Assembly (NCBI GenBank): GCA_018268375.1
Contig: JAFDWS010000009.1
Span: 29,139-93,138, forward strand
DNA from: Armatimonadota bacterium
Lineage (GTDB): Bacteria > Armatimonadota > Fimbriimonadia > Fimbriimonadales > Fimbriimonadaceae
DNA: 64,000 bases
Reading direction: 5' to 3'
Shown: piece after piece, positions 33,827 to 46,170 of the stretch
Layout of the letters: every line of letters begins with the position of its first letter
Numbering within the stretch: the stretch's first letter is position 1
Notes under the pieces: generated by a model
Database searches by the model: none
Seen by the model: only the letters and a program-made list of their open reading frames with translations
Told to the model about the DNA's origin: nothing
Translations under genes and position numbers: made by a program

Positions 33827-34549
33827 CTAGGGGGGAGACATCGGGGTTCCTGTGCCCTCGGCCAGAGTCTGAGTCCCTGAAAGCATGAAGGGAAAGTCCT
33901 GGTGCAGCAAGCCATCTTCGACAAGGAACCAGGTCAGTCCGCCGTCAGAAGATTGCATGCCGTTCGCCCCGGGAACCGTCTGAGAGCCCTTCTTCGTTAG
34001 GTACGGCTGCCAAGGGCCAGTTTGCGGCTGGGTTCCGACCATTGCCCACACTAAGTAGTAATCGCCGGGAGACAGGCTCGCGTCGAACGTCACTTTGACC
34101 TTTTGAAGTCGACGAGTGTCGTCATACCGGTTTGTAAAGATGCGATAGATGTCCGTCCAGTAAACGTTGGCGAGAGAGCCAGAAGCGACCTTGGCACCGA
34201 CCAGGCCGAGCGGCAGCTTCTGACGAACTTCGAAAATGCCCCCAAGGATGCTCACCTGACTCACGCTCTGCTGATAGACATAGAACGTGGCGCCAGTCAG
34301 GTGCCACCCCGAGAGGGGCACTGTAAAGTCGTCGGCAATTCGGTCGGCGGCGGCGCCCGTCATCGAACAGCGGAAGCCTGCAAGCATGTTCCCCTGCTGG
34401 ACCATGCTGTAGCTGCCCCCTGCAGACCGGGCATCCGTCCGAAGGCCTTCCTGGGTGAGTCCGGCATTCATCGCGTTGTTGTAGAGACTCTGTGCATGTG
34501 CCGCGACGGCGACGGCCGCCGCGGCCAATGTAAGTGGGATGTGCTTCAT
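33827..34549 (-). CDS. Secreted protein, paralogue of the adjacent PEP-CTERM protein but without the sorting tail
   Basis: The 240-residue protein has a signal peptide (MKHIPLTLAAAAVAVAAHA) and then QSLYNNAMNAGLTQEGLRTDAR, nearly the same as the mature start of the protein at 34814. Matching blocks continue (TDIYRIF, DTRRLQKV, PGANGMQSS). The paralogue ends in PEP-CTERM, whereas this one stops after GTGTPMSPP, so it should be released rather than sorted by exosortase. GGAG lies six bases before the ATG. The mature domain's function is unknown. Confidence 0.85.
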   Translation of the reverse strand: MKHIPLTLAAAAVAVAAHAQSLYNNAMNAGLTQEGLRTDARSAGGSYSMVQQGNMLAGFRCSMTGAAADRIADDFTVPLSGWHLTGATFYVYQQSVSQVSILGGIFEVRQKLPLGLVGAKVASGSLANVYWTDIYRIFTNRYDDTRRLQKVKVTFDASLSPGDYYLVWAMVGTQPQTGPWQPYLTKKGSQTVPGANGMQSSDGGLTWFLVEDGLLHQDFPFMLSGTQTLAEGTGTPMSPP

Positions 34550-34758
34550 GTGAACTCCAGATCAGGGCCCAGTCCTAGGCCCTCAATGCAACGAACCACC
34601 GTAAATGTGTGGTGGCCTAATATTATTTTGAACTTACGACCCTCGGAAGACCACCTTGTTTTGCGTAATCCGGTATTAGTGCTTGCGAATTTACGGAACT
34701 TTTGGTCGTCTTCGGCCCGCCGCCTAGCAAAAAGACCGGCTGAGCCCTTAACACAAAT

Positions 34759-34785
34759 CGGCCCCAGAGACTTGCTCTGGGGCCG
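34759..34785 (-). terminator. Terminator of the PEP-CTERM gene
   Basis: A perfect 11-base stem (CGGCCCCAGAG with CTCTGGGGCCG) and a 5-base loop, followed on the minus strand by ATTTGTGTT. It lies 28 bases after the stop at 34814. Confidence 0.75.
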
Positions 34786-34813
34786 AGAGGACACCTTCTA
34801 GGGGTGCAGATGC

Positions 34814-35545
34814 TTACTTGCGCCGCTTGCGGGCGATCGCAGCGAGGCCGAGGCCAAGGGCGATCATCGAAGCTGGCTCAGGAACGACTTGGCCGTCGAT
34901 CCAGAACGGCAGGTCCTGCGGCTGCGCCGATCCGACGTCGGCGATGGCCGTCCAAGTGCCTGCGTTCGACTGCATGGCGTTCGCGCCAGGAGTCGTCGTC
35001 GCGCCGACCTTTGTCAGCGTCGGGTTAAAGCCGCTCGCAGCAGGGTTGCCCAAGTCGTACGTGATCCAGTACGTCCCAGCCGCGAGGACCGGGTTCGCGA
35101 ACGAGAAGTTGATCTTCTGAACGTGGCGCGTGTCGCCTGGCGTTGCGTTGAAGATGCGATAGATGTCGGTGAACGTCGAACCAGCGAAGGTGCCCGTGCC
35201 GACAACGGCGCCGGTGGCCGATCCGGAGCGGATCTCCATCGTGCCGCTGTTGTAGTCGGCCGTCGTGGCGCCCGTGTGATAAGCGAAGACGCTGACGTTG
35301 GAAACCATCCAGCTGTTGCCACCGAACGAGAAGTCGTCGCCCATGCGGAAGCCCAAGGAACCGATGACTGTGAAGCCAGCGGTCGTGTTGCCCAACTGAA
35401 CTTCGCTATAGTCGCCCCCCGCGGGCCGCGCGCCCGTGCGAAGACCTTCTTGCGTGAGTCCGGCAGGGATGGCGTTGTTGTACAGACTCTGAGCGTTGGC
35501 GCCAGCCACGGCCCCAAACGCAACGAGGATCAAGATTTTCTTCAT
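34814..35545 (-). CDS. PEP-CTERM sorted extracellular protein
   Basis: The 243-residue protein has a signal peptide (MKKILILVAFGAVAGANA), a beta-sandwich-like mature domain, and a full PEP-CTERM tail: VVPEPASMIALG, hydrophobic stretch, RKRRK. It is paralogous to the neighbour at 33827 (shared QSLYNNA.PAGLTQEGLRT, TDIYRIF and PGANAMQS). A TATAAT lies 82 bases before the ATG, and the leader carries inverted repeats, so this gene has a true 5' UTR unlike many others here. Processing needs an exosortase encoded elsewhere. Confidence 0.9.
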   Translation of the reverse strand: MKKILILVAFGAVAGANAQSLYNNAIPAGLTQEGLRTGARPAGGDYSEVQLGNTTAGFTVIGSLGFRMGDDFSFGGNSWMVSNVSVFAYHTGATTADYNSGTMEIRSGSATGAVVGTGTFAGSTFTDIYRIFNATPGDTRHVQKINFSFANPVLAAGTYWITYDLGNPAASGFNPTLTKVGATTTPGANAMQSNAGTWTAIADVGSAQPQDLPFWIDGQVVPEPASMIALGLGLAAIARKRRK

Positions 35546-35627
35546 AGCTATGGATACCTCTCCACCCCCGCAGCTCCAATTCGAAGTTGCGGAGAGCCCG
35601 GATCAATTACGAGTCCGGCCTGAGCCC

Positions 35628-35633
35628 ATTATA
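35628..35633 (-). promoter_or_regulatory. -10 element (TATAAT) of the PEP-CTERM gene
   Basis: A consensus TATAAT in an A/T-rich pocket on the minus strand. It predicts an approximately 75-base leader with small inverted repeats (CCGGA...TCCGG and CTCC...GGAG). No good -35 is visible. Confidence 0.5.
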
Positions 35634-35689
35634 TAAGTCTAATATGAGAATCCTCGTACTTATTTTAGAATTCCCGGCATTATTGCCTG

Positions 35690-36516
35690 TCACAGGTTGG
35701 GGTTGAACCTGAGTGGCTCCAGCCACGCGCCATAAGAACTGTCGGACAGGTGCTGCAATCGGGCGGGCGAAGAGGGCATCTGAAGTTGGAGGCGGGCTCC
35801 GTTGCTGCCCCAGACGAAAGCGCTATAGCCGCCGAAGCTAGGCACGGGCGCCCAGTACGAACCGGTCTCGGCGAAGACTTGTTTGTAGAGCTCCAACACT
35901 TCCTCAAGTGAGTAGGGGCAGAACACGGGGTTGTCGGCCTGGGTGACGACGAAGCCGCCAGGGGCCAAGGCACGCAGCACGTCCGCATAGAACACGTCGG
36001 TAAAGAGCATCTCGCTCAACTCGCCTTCCTCCTCCTCGTAAACGTCCGTGCAGTCGACCACGATCAAGTCATATTGATGGCTGGTTTCCTTAACAAATGA
36101 AAAGGCGTCGGCGAGGTGCAAGGAAACTCTGGCGTCTTCGAACGCTCCGTCGCTGACCGACGGCAGGTGCTCCATTGAAACCTGGACAACTGCCCCATCG
36201 ATCTCGACCATATCGATATGTTCAATGCCAGGGTGTCTGCACAATTCGCGGAGGACGCCGCCATCGCCACCACCCACGACGAGCGCACGCTTCGGGGACG
36301 CGATGTTGAGGAGGGGCACCCACACCAGGGCCTCGTGGTAGGCGCGCTCGTCGAAGGTCGACAATTGGACGTGACCGTCCAGAAGCAGGATCCGGCCAAA
36401 GACCTCGGAGTCATAGACGTCGATCTGCTGGTACTCCGACCTCACCGAGCACAAATGTGCCGACGTTTCGACGGTGAGGGTCAACTTGTCCGACCTGATG
36501 GGGAAGGTCAGCCGCA

Positions 36517-36517
<1 letters not shown>
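35690..36517 (-). CDS. speE: Spermidine synthase (polyamine aminopropyltransferase)
   Basis: The 275-residue enzyme transfers an aminopropyl group from decarboxylated SAM to a diamine. Family motifs are DVYDSEVFGRILLLDGHVQLS, HEALVWVPLLN, ALVVGGGDGGVLRELCRH (SAM-binding), VEIDGAVV, and DLIVVDCTD (catalytic Asp). It also has NPVFCPYSL near the end. The ATG at 36517 overlaps the gyrB stop as TGATG, so it is coupled to gyrB, an unusual pairing. No SAM decarboxylase gene is in the window. Confidence 0.94.
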
Positions 36518-40116
<3,599 letters not shown>

Positions 40117-40163
40117 TGCCGACGACTTGAAACTGGAGAGGACACGGATAAACTGGGCCCACT

Positions 40164-43091
40164 GTGCTCAAAAGTGCGGTCGGGCCCGGTGCCGTGTGGC
40201 AATTTGACCTCTTCGGTGGCCTCCAGGCAACACGAGGAGACGAGGCGGTCACGCGCTTCAGGACCCGCAAGACCGCCTCGCTCGCCGCCTTTCTCGCCTT
40301 CCATCAGGGGAGGCCTCAAAACCGCGAGGTCCTCATCGACATGTTCTGGCCAGAAGCGAACCTCGATGCTGGCCGCCAAAGCCTCCGCATGGCGCTTTCG
40401 GCGCTCAGAGACACCCTAGAGAAAGGGTGCCCGCCCGGAACCTACTTGGAGGCCGACCGTACTTTCGCCTTTCTGCACAACGTGAGAACCGACGTCGCTC
40501 AATTTGAGGAAGACCTGGCCAAAGCGGACAGTGTGTCCACTCTCGGCAAGGCGCTCAAGGCTGTGCGCGGCCCCCTGTTAGCCGGGTTCGACGACGGGTG
40601 GATCATTTCTCAGTGGCTCCGCCTCGAGGAAGCGCTCGCCCAAGCGACAGTCCGCTTGATGGAAATGGGAGCCGAACAAGGGGAAGTGAAGGCGGCCATT
40701 CTCGCCGCAAAGGAAGCCACCACGATCCTCGGGCCCCGCGAAGACGTGCATCTGGGGCTGATGAAGCTCTACGTTCACGACGGCCAACCCGGCCTTGCCA
40801 TTGCCCAGTTCGAAGAGCTGGAGCGATTGATGGAAGACCAGTGGGGCGAGCCGCCCTCCGAAGAGGCTTACAAGCTCCTGGACTCGATCCCCAAGCACCA
40901 AAAGGCGGCGAAGCCCCGGCCGCCCGCGCCGCAAGTGCCCGCCCGAACCAGCAGTTTCATTGGCCGTGAGGAGGAGAAGAAAGCGCTCAGTGGCCTTGTG
41001 CTGAACGGATCCGACCGGTTGGTCACCCTACTCGGGCCAGGCGGCAGCGGAAAGACCGCCCTTGCGAATGCGGTCGCCCTTGACCTCGCGCCGCAGTACG
41101 AATCCCGCGTGTGGACGGTCGAGCTGGCCGACATTCCCGACACCAATCGCATTAGCGGGTCGGTCCTCAGCAAGGTCATGGGTAACGCCGACAGGAAGGC
41201 GGGCCCGAAAGAGGTCGCGGCGGCGCTTGGAGATGAACCTTGCCTCCTGGTGCTCGACAACTTCGAGCAATTGCTGCCGACAGGCGGCAAGGTGGTCAAG
41301 GAGATCCTGGAGGCGGCCCCGAACGCCCGGGCGATGGTGACCAGCAGGATTCGGCTCGATATTGATGGAGAGCAACTGTTCCCCGTGCCACCCCTTGAGA
41401 CACCGCCGAGAGGCGTGCCGCTCGCGGAACTCGCCGCCAACCCTTGCGTCGCGCTGTTCGTCGAGAGGTCACAATCTGTCCGTCCTGACTTTCGCCTTTC
41501 GGTCGACAACGCCCTCGCCGTGTCAGAGATCGGCCGGCGGCTCGAGGGCTTGCCCTTGGCTATCGAGCTGGCGGCAGCCAAGTCGATCTCCCTCAGCCCG
41601 GCGCAGATACTCGCCAGGCTCGGCAGTTCGCTGGACTTCCTCACCTCGCGCCGGACCGACGTCTCTGATCGGCACCGAAGCCTGCGGGCGACCCTCGATT
41701 GGAGCTATGCCCTGCTCGCCCCTGACCTACAAGTGGCCTTTCGTCGGATCGGTGTCTTCCGAGGAGGGTTCTTCCTGGACGCGGTCGGTGCCGTCACCGG
41801 TTCAAGGGATTTTGAGGCCGAACTGGGTGCGTTAGTCGGGGCCTCGCTTGTGCACAGCTTCGAGGTCGAGGGGGCCCTCCGGTTCCGGCTTCTCGAGCCC
41901 GTCCGTGAGTTCGCTTTGAGCCTCATGGAGGCGGGAGAGTTGCGCGAAGTCCGCGAGCGCCACTTTGCCCACTACCAAGACGTCGTCGATGGAGCCACCA
42001 CAGAAGGAGAGCCGGGACCTGGCAATCGGCAGTGGCTGGACAACCTCCACACCGAGCACGAAAACCTGTTCACCGCGTTCGAGTCGGTCTTCGACGGTGT
42101 CGTCGAGCCGGGGCGGGCCGTCAAGATGGCGGTGGTGGCCCACCCGTTCTTCCGTCCCAGGGGCCACACCCATGTTTGGCGGGAGGCGGTGATCCGGCTC
42201 CAAGGCAAGTTCGGCGACGCCCTCCCCGTGGTGGAGAGGGCCAGTCTCGCGCTCCTAGTTGCAAAGCTGAGCGCCAACATCGTCGACGGACAAGCGACGA
42301 GCGACCTCTTTAGTCAGGCGTTGGCCCTGTGCGAACAAGTCGGCGACCCTGGTGACCTCGCCCAGTGTCACATGGGAGTGGGAAGCGCGCACAAAGTCCT
42401 CGGCGACTACGACACCTCGATCGTGCACTATGAGTCGGCTGCCGCCCAGTTTGAGAAGCTCGGGGACTATAAGAACGTCGCCAGCACGCTGAGGCAGATG
42501 TCCATGTCGCACGTCAGCAAGGGCGACCACGACATGACATATGAGACCCTGAAGCGAGCTTTGCCCTTCGCCCGCAAGGGGAACGACCCGGACATCTTAG
42601 CTTGGACGCTGACCGACGTGGGTGTGGAGCACGCCTTGCACGGACTTGTCGATGAGTCTGAGGAGTGCTTCCAGGAGGCTCACGGGATCTGCATCCAGAC
42701 GGGCAGTTCCCACATGCGATCGATCGTGTACTGGCAACAGGGCGAGGCTCAGCACCGGACGAAGCGGTACGCCGAGTCTGTGGCAACGCATCGAGAGTGC
42801 GTCAAGAACGCTTTGGACGCCTCGTTCAGGGAAGGCTTGAAGTGGATGCTGGTTTCGTGTGGCTGTAACCTTGTGGAGGCGGGCGAGCCCGAACTCGGGG
42901 TCAGGGTCATCGCCAGGGTGGTCAAGTGGCGGAACGACGACGCCCGTCCTCTGACTGGGGACGAGCACGAAATTATCGAGCCAGCCAAGTCCACGGCGGC
43001 ATCGAAGCTGGGCGAAGAGGTTGTTGGAAGGCTCTGGTCGGAGGGCGAGCAGGCAGATATTGACGCGCTGGTCGGCGAGATTCTCGCCTGA
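40164..43091 (+). CDS. SARP/BTAD-type transcriptional regulator with NB-ARC ATPase and TPR domains
   Basis: The 975-residue AfsR/LAL-like protein has: an OmpR-like winged helix (residues ~12-100, QFDLFGGLQATRGDEAV); a BTAD domain (~105-250, TDVAQFEEDL, LMKLYVHDGQPGLAIAQFEEL); an NB-ARC/STAND ATPase with Walker A GPGGSGKT at ~290 and Walker B CLLVLDNFEQL at ~360; GLPLAIELAA at ~470; and TPR repeats from ~650 to 930. Such proteins are ATP-dependent switches that activate target promoters on sensing a ligand through the TPR part. GTG start; TAAACT lies nine bases upstream. The neighbouring target genes are not obvious. Confidence 0.9.
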   Translation: MLKSAVGPGAVWQFDLFGGLQATRGDEAVTRFRTRKTASLAAFLAFHQGRPQNREVLIDMFWPEANLDAGRQSLRMALSALRDTLEKGCPPGTYLEADRTFAFLHNVRTDVAQFEEDLAKADSVSTLGKALKAVRGPLLAGFDDGWIISQWLRLEEALAQATVRLMEMGAEQGEVKAAILAAKEATTILGPREDVHLGLMKLYVHDGQPGLAIAQFEELERLMEDQWGEPPSEEAYKLLDSIPKHQKAAKPRPPAPQVPARTSSFIGREEEKKALSGLVLNGSDRLVTLLGPGGSGKTALANAVALDLAPQYESRVWTVELADIPDTNRISGSVLSKVMGNADRKAGPKEVAAALGDEPCLLVLDNFEQLLPTGGKVVKEILEAAPNARAMVTSRIRLDIDGEQLFPVPPLETPPRGVPLAELAANPCVALFVERSQSVRPDFRLSVDNALAVSEIGRRLEGLPLAIELAAAKSISLSPAQILARLGSSLDFLTSRRTDVSDRHRSLRATLDWSYALLAPDLQVAFRRIGVFRGGFFLDAVGAVTGSRDFEAELGALVGASLVHSFEVEGALRFRLLEPVREFALSLMEAGELREVRERHFAHYQDVVDGATTEGEPGPGNRQWLDNLHTEHENLFTAFESVFDGVVEPGRAVKMAVVAHPFFRPRGHTHVWREAVIRLQGKFGDALPVVERASLALLVAKLSANIVDGQATSDLFSQALALCEQVGDPGDLAQCHMGVGSAHKVLGDYDTSIVHYESAAAQFEKLGDYKNVASTLRQMSMSHVSKGDHDMTYETLKRALPFARKGNDPDILAWTLTDVGVEHALHGLVDESEECFQEAHGICIQTGSSHMRSIVYWQQGEAQHRTKRYAESVATHRECVKNALDASFREGLKWMLVSCGCNLVEAGEPELGVRVIARVVKWRNDDARPLTGDEHEIIEPAKSTAASKLGEEVVGRLWSEGEQADIDALVGEILA

Positions 43092-43095
43092 GGTT

Positions 43096-43120
43096 GGTGC
43101 CTCGGGCGAGCCGAGGCACC
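43096..43120. terminator. Bidirectional terminator hairpin
   Basis: A perfect 10-base stem GGTGCCTCGG/CCGAGGCACC with loop GCGAG between two convergent genes. It has no T-tract on either side, so efficiency is uncertain. Confidence 0.6.
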
Positions 43121-43130
43121 GTTCGCAGCC

Positions 43131-43547
43131 TCAGCCTTTCATAGGAATGTCCATTTTCTTCATGGCCATTCCGCACTTCGGGCACTTGCCCATCTTCGTG
43201 GACGTGGTGTGGCAGTCCTCGCAAGCGTAGGTTTCGACGACCTTTTGCATGGCCTTGCCGCACGTCGGGCATTTGCCCATCTTCATGGACGTGGTGTGGC
43301 AGTCGGCGCAGGCGTACATGACCTTGCCTTTGACCGGCATCATCTTGTCGCCGCACATGGGGCACTTGCCGCCCTTCATGTTGGCCATGTCGCATTTGAC
43401 GCAGGCGTACATCTTCTTCGACTTCATGGTCGAGGAGTGCATGGTCTTCATGGACTTGTGGTTTGCCATCTTGCTTGCTTGCGCAGATGCGAGGCCGGTA
43501 CAGGCAAGGGCGACGATCGCCACGGCTAGGATCTTGTTGAGTTTCAT
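43131..43547 (-). CDS. Secreted Cys/Met-rich protein with three zinc-ribbon-like repeats
   Basis: The ATG at 43547, preceded by GGAG six bases away, gives 138 residues with signal peptide (ILAVAIVALACTGLASA). A Met/Lys/Ser-rich spacer is followed by three tandem units of the form YAC..C........KMGKCP.CG..M, ending in KCPKCGMAMKK. The unit resembles the heavy-metal-binding YHS-like knuckle (CPxCGMxL) found in copper and heavy-metal ATPases and efflux proteins. A periplasmic metal-binding or buffering role (Cu or Zn) is inferred. There is no adjacent metal transporter. Confidence 0.8.
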   Translation of the reverse strand: MKLNKILAVAIVALACTGLASAQASKMANHKSMKTMHSSTMKSKKMYACVKCDMANMKGGKCPMCGDKMMPVKGKVMYACADCHTTSMKMGKCPTCGKAMQKVVETYACEDCHTTSTKMGKCPKCGMAMKKMDIPMKG

Positions 43548-43620
43548 GTGTTTCTCCATCGGCCGCAGCGGATCGCGATCGGCCTGCAAGGAGAAGCAGG
43601 CAGGAGCTCTGGAAGTTCCG

Positions 43621-44325
43621 TCAGCCGCCCGACACGCTTGGAAGCGGGCTCATATAGGCGAGCCCTGACACGAACCCTAACCCTGTCCCGAAGGTAGTGA
43701 CCGTCCAGTTGTGCAGATAGTCCACTTGCCGCAAGTTCCCAAAGTCGTCACCAATCCAAAGCACCTTGCGCTGTGGATCATAAGCCATGGCGGTGACCCG
43801 TGGGAGTTGCTTCAAGAAGGTCACGAACCCGGAGGGATCAAACTTGTAGCACAGGCCGGCGACCGTTGACACGATGAGCCCGAGCCCAGGAACGAAGCAC
43901 ATGGCCCCAGGTTGGGCAGGGCCAGTGACAATGAAGGCGATGGCGCCGTCGGACAGGTCAATTTGGTAGATGGCCCCTCCTGATTCCGCGACATAAGCCT
44001 TGCCAGTCGATCCATCGACGGCAAAGCCATCCATTGACAGATCTCCGCCGAAAAACCCGACCTGAGTGGCGCGAGCGGTCGAGGTGTTGACCGAGTACAC
44101 AGCCTGATTGAGCTTCCCTCCAGACCAAAACAGAGTCTTTCCCGACCAAGCCAAGTCGCCTCCCCGGCCGCCGCGCCCCATCGGGCCCACTCTTGTCGCC
44201 TGGTTGGCAACAAGGTCGAATGTGTAAAGGTCGTTCATCCGGCTGTCCTGGAGATAGAGGAAGTCGGCGCGCGAGCAACAACAGAACAGAAGGAGACTGG
44301 CGGCGCAAAGCAGTCTGGCACCCAT
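43621..44325 (-). CDS. Secreted beta-propeller-like protein, possible lipoprotein
   Basis: The ATG at 44325 lies seven bases after TATACT and gives 234 residues. The N-terminus MGARLLCAASLLLFCCCSRADF is a signal peptide, and its Cys cluster could serve as a lipobox, though the sequence is not typical. The mature part has WD-like blades (LYTFDLVANQATRVG, VYSVNTSTARATQVG, IYQIDLSDGAIAFI). It ends close after the last blade without a sorting signal. The function is unknown. Confidence 0.72.
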   Translation of the reverse strand: MGARLLCAASLLLFCCCSRADFLYLQDSRMNDLYTFDLVANQATRVGPMGRGGRGGDLAWSGKTLFWSGGKLNQAVYSVNTSTARATQVGFFGGDLSMDGFAVDGSTGKAYVAESGGAIYQIDLSDGAIAFIVTGPAQPGAMCFVPGLGLIVSTVAGLCYKFDPSGFVTFLKQLPRVTAMAYDPQRKVLWIGDDFGNLRQVDYLHNWTVTTFGTGLGFVSGLAYMSPLPSVSGG

Positions 44326-44332
44326 GCCTTCA

Positions 44333-44338
44333 AGTATA
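44333..44338 (-). promoter_or_regulatory. -10 element of a putative leaderless promoter
   Basis: TATACT on the minus strand ends seven bases before the ATG at 44325. Confidence 0.55.
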
Positions 44339-44424
44339 GGGGCGAATCCACCTGGGAGGAACAAACTCAGGTCAGAGCCTTGCGCGGTCCCTGCCTCTCG
44401 GCCCCCAAAAAGGATCCAGGGCGG

Positions 44425-44430
44425 TATAAT
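44425..44430 (+). promoter_or_regulatory. -10 element (TATAAT) of rpsU
   Basis: Consensus TATAAT 25 bases before the TTG start, leaving a leader that carries GGAGG nine bases before the start. This is a conventional, leadered gene. Confidence 0.6.
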
Positions 44431-44455
44431 CAGCCTCCTTGGAGGAACGACCGGT

Positions 44456-44629
44456 TTGGTCTACGTCAGCGTCCACCCTAACGAAACTATTGACTCAGCC
44501 CTGAAGCGCTTCAATATGAAGTTGCAGCAAAGCGGCCTTCTGCGCGAGCTCAAAGAGCACGCCCATTACGAGAAACCGAGCGAAAAGCGACGCCGTCAGC
44601 GCCGCCGCCGCGGTAGCAGCCGTATCTAA
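44456..44629 (+). CDS. rpsU: Small ribosomal subunit protein bS21
   Basis: The 57-residue protein begins at TTG (44456), preceded by GGAGG. The sequence VYVSVHPNETIDSALKRFN, QSGLLRELKEHAHYEKPSEKRRRQ and the Arg-rich tail are characteristic of bS21, which helps start-site selection at the anti-Shine-Dalgarno end of 16S rRNA. The frame is open upstream but not conserved. It is a single gene upstream of the HD/ybeY cluster, as in many bacteria. Confidence 0.95.
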   Translation: MVYVSVHPNETIDSALKRFNMKLQQSGLLRELKEHAHYEKPSEKRRRQRRRRGSSRI

Positions 44630-44643
44630 CAGTATCAATTGCC

Positions 44644-44669
44644 CACGGACGGGCGGTTCGCCCTCCGTG
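44644..44669 (+). terminator. Hairpin between rpsU and the HD gene
   Basis: CACGGA-GGGC pairs with GCCC-TCCGTG around a 5-base loop, with one bulged C. It ends five bases before the next ATG. There is no U-tract, so it may attenuate rather than stop transcription. Confidence 0.45.
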
Positions 44670-44673
44670 ACCT

Positions 44674-46170
44674 ATGATCGACCACGTTCCCGATTCAATC
44701 AGGCGCAACAAGCTGGGTGACCTTCCTTGGCTTGCGGGCGCCTTGAGTCGTTTTTCGGCCCGGCTCGTCGGCGCCCTCCTTATGGGCGGGGCCCTTGTGC
44801 TTCACCGAACTTGGCCCGTCGACCCCAGGGTCTTTGCCGGAGTTGCGGCCATGAGCTTGGCGGCAGGGCTCTTTGTCCAGTTCCACCTCAAGCACACAGA
44901 GCGCCTTGGGACGGCGCCTAGGAACGCTGAGCGGGCCATTTGGGCGACCGCCCTCCTCGCCGTCGCGGGTGTCCAGGTCGGACACATCGTTCTGGACCAC
45001 CAGGCCCTGACCAAAGCCGGGTTCCTGATGATCGCGCCCGTGGTCGCCCAGGCGATGCTGGTCTCGGGGCTCTTAGGGCCTTCGATCGGGCTCGTGGCCA
45101 TGACAGTGACCAGCTTGCTCCTGGCCTTCGGCGGGGTGCTGGGGCCGGATATGACCGCCGCCGCTTGGGTCGCGGCCGCGGTGGGCGCCCACGTCGTGAA
45201 CCCGATGAAGCAGCGGGCCGATCTGCTCCGGGCGGTCGGAATCCAGGTCGTGGCCCAAGCCGTGCTTGCGATCTGCATCACGGCGGTGGTGTCCGACTCT
45301 GTCTTGCCTGTCCTTGAGAGTGCCCTGTGGGCGGGCATCGCTGCGGTGGTGGCCGTCAGCATCTTTTGGCTCGGGATTGCATTGCTTGAGCGCGCATTTG
45401 GCATCGTGAGCGACTGGACGTTGCTGGAGCTTTGTTCCCCTGAGCACCCATTGTTGAAGGAACTTTGCCTTCGGGCACCCGGCACTCATGTCCACTCTTT
45501 GGGAGTCGCGAACCTCGCGGAAGGGGCCGCCCGTGCGATCGGCGCTAATCCAGTCTTGTGCCGAACAATGGCCTGTTACCACGACATCGGTAAATCGCTC
45601 CGGCCGACTTATTTTGCCGAGAACCAGGTTGGAGAAAACCCCCACGACGAGCTTTCCCCGACCTTGAGCGCCCAGATCATCGCCAGCCATGTCAAGGACG
45701 GCGTGGAACTCGCGCGAGCCCACCGCTTGCCCCAAACGGTCATCGACGGGATCCAGCAGCACCACGGCACTTCGCTCATCGCCTATTTCTATTCACGGGC
45801 CGTCCAAAGCGGGGTCGCCGACGACGAGGGCCGCATGGAAGGCTTTTTCCGGTACGAGGGGCCGAAGCCCCAGCACAAAGAGGCCGCCATCATTCACCTG
45901 GCCGACCAGGTCGAGGCAGTGGGCAGGACTGTCAAGCGGGGCCAAGACTTGGACGAGGTCATCCATAAGGTCATTGAGTCGAGCCGGGCGGACGGCCAGC
46001 TCGATGAGTGCGACCTCACCTTTAAGGACCTGCGCGCGATCGAAGCTTCCTTCATCGCCTCCCTTTCCGCCCTGCGCCACGAGCGCGTCGCCTACCCCAA
46101 CTCGGAGGGAGCCCTCGAGGATGCACAGGATCACCATCCGCAACGAGTCGGGCACGCGTACAAGGCTTAG
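44674..46170 (+). CDS. Membrane HD-domain phosphohydrolase, PgpH/YqfF-like, lacking the extracellular domain
   Basis: The 498-residue protein has seven or eight membrane segments (residues ~25-245) and an HD hydrolase domain (~255-460) with THVHSLGVANLAE, CYHDIGK (HD), IIASHVKDGVE, and QQHHGTSLIAYF. PgpH-type enzymes hydrolyse cyclic di-AMP. Typical members carry a large extracellular 7TMR-HDED domain near the N-terminus, which is absent here. The downstream ybeY and dgkA support the assignment, as that order is conserved. Its last 50 bases overlap ybeY in a different frame. Confidence 0.9.
   Translation: MIDHVPDSIRRNKLGDLPWLAGALSRFSARLVGALLMGGALVLHRTWPVDPRVFAGVAAMSLAAGLFVQFHLKHTERLGTAPRNAERAIWATALLAVAGVQVGHIVLDHQALTKAGFLMIAPVVAQAMLVSGLLGPSIGLVAMTVTSLLLAFGGVLGPDMTAAAWVAAAVGAHVVNPMKQRADLLRAVGIQVVAQAVLAICITAVVSDSVLPVLESALWAGIAAVVAVSIFWLGIALLERAFGIVSDWTLLELCSPEHPLLKELCLRAPGTHVHSLGVANLAEGAARAIGANPVLCRTMACYHDIGKSLRPTYFAENQVGENPHDELSPTLSAQIIASHVKDGVELARAHRLPQTVIDGIQQHHGTSLIAYFYSRAVQSGVADDEGRMEGFFRYEGPKPQHKEAAIIHLADQVEAVGRTVKRGQDLDEVIHKVIESSRADGQLDECDLTFKDLRAIEASFIASLSALRHERVAYPNSEGALEDAQDHHPQRVGHAYKA

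Noticed and set aside
34550..34700. AT-rich dip upstream of the 33827 gene as a possible replication or transfer origin
   Set aside because: There are no DnaA-box clusters or iterons; it is simply the promoter region of a secreted-protein gene.
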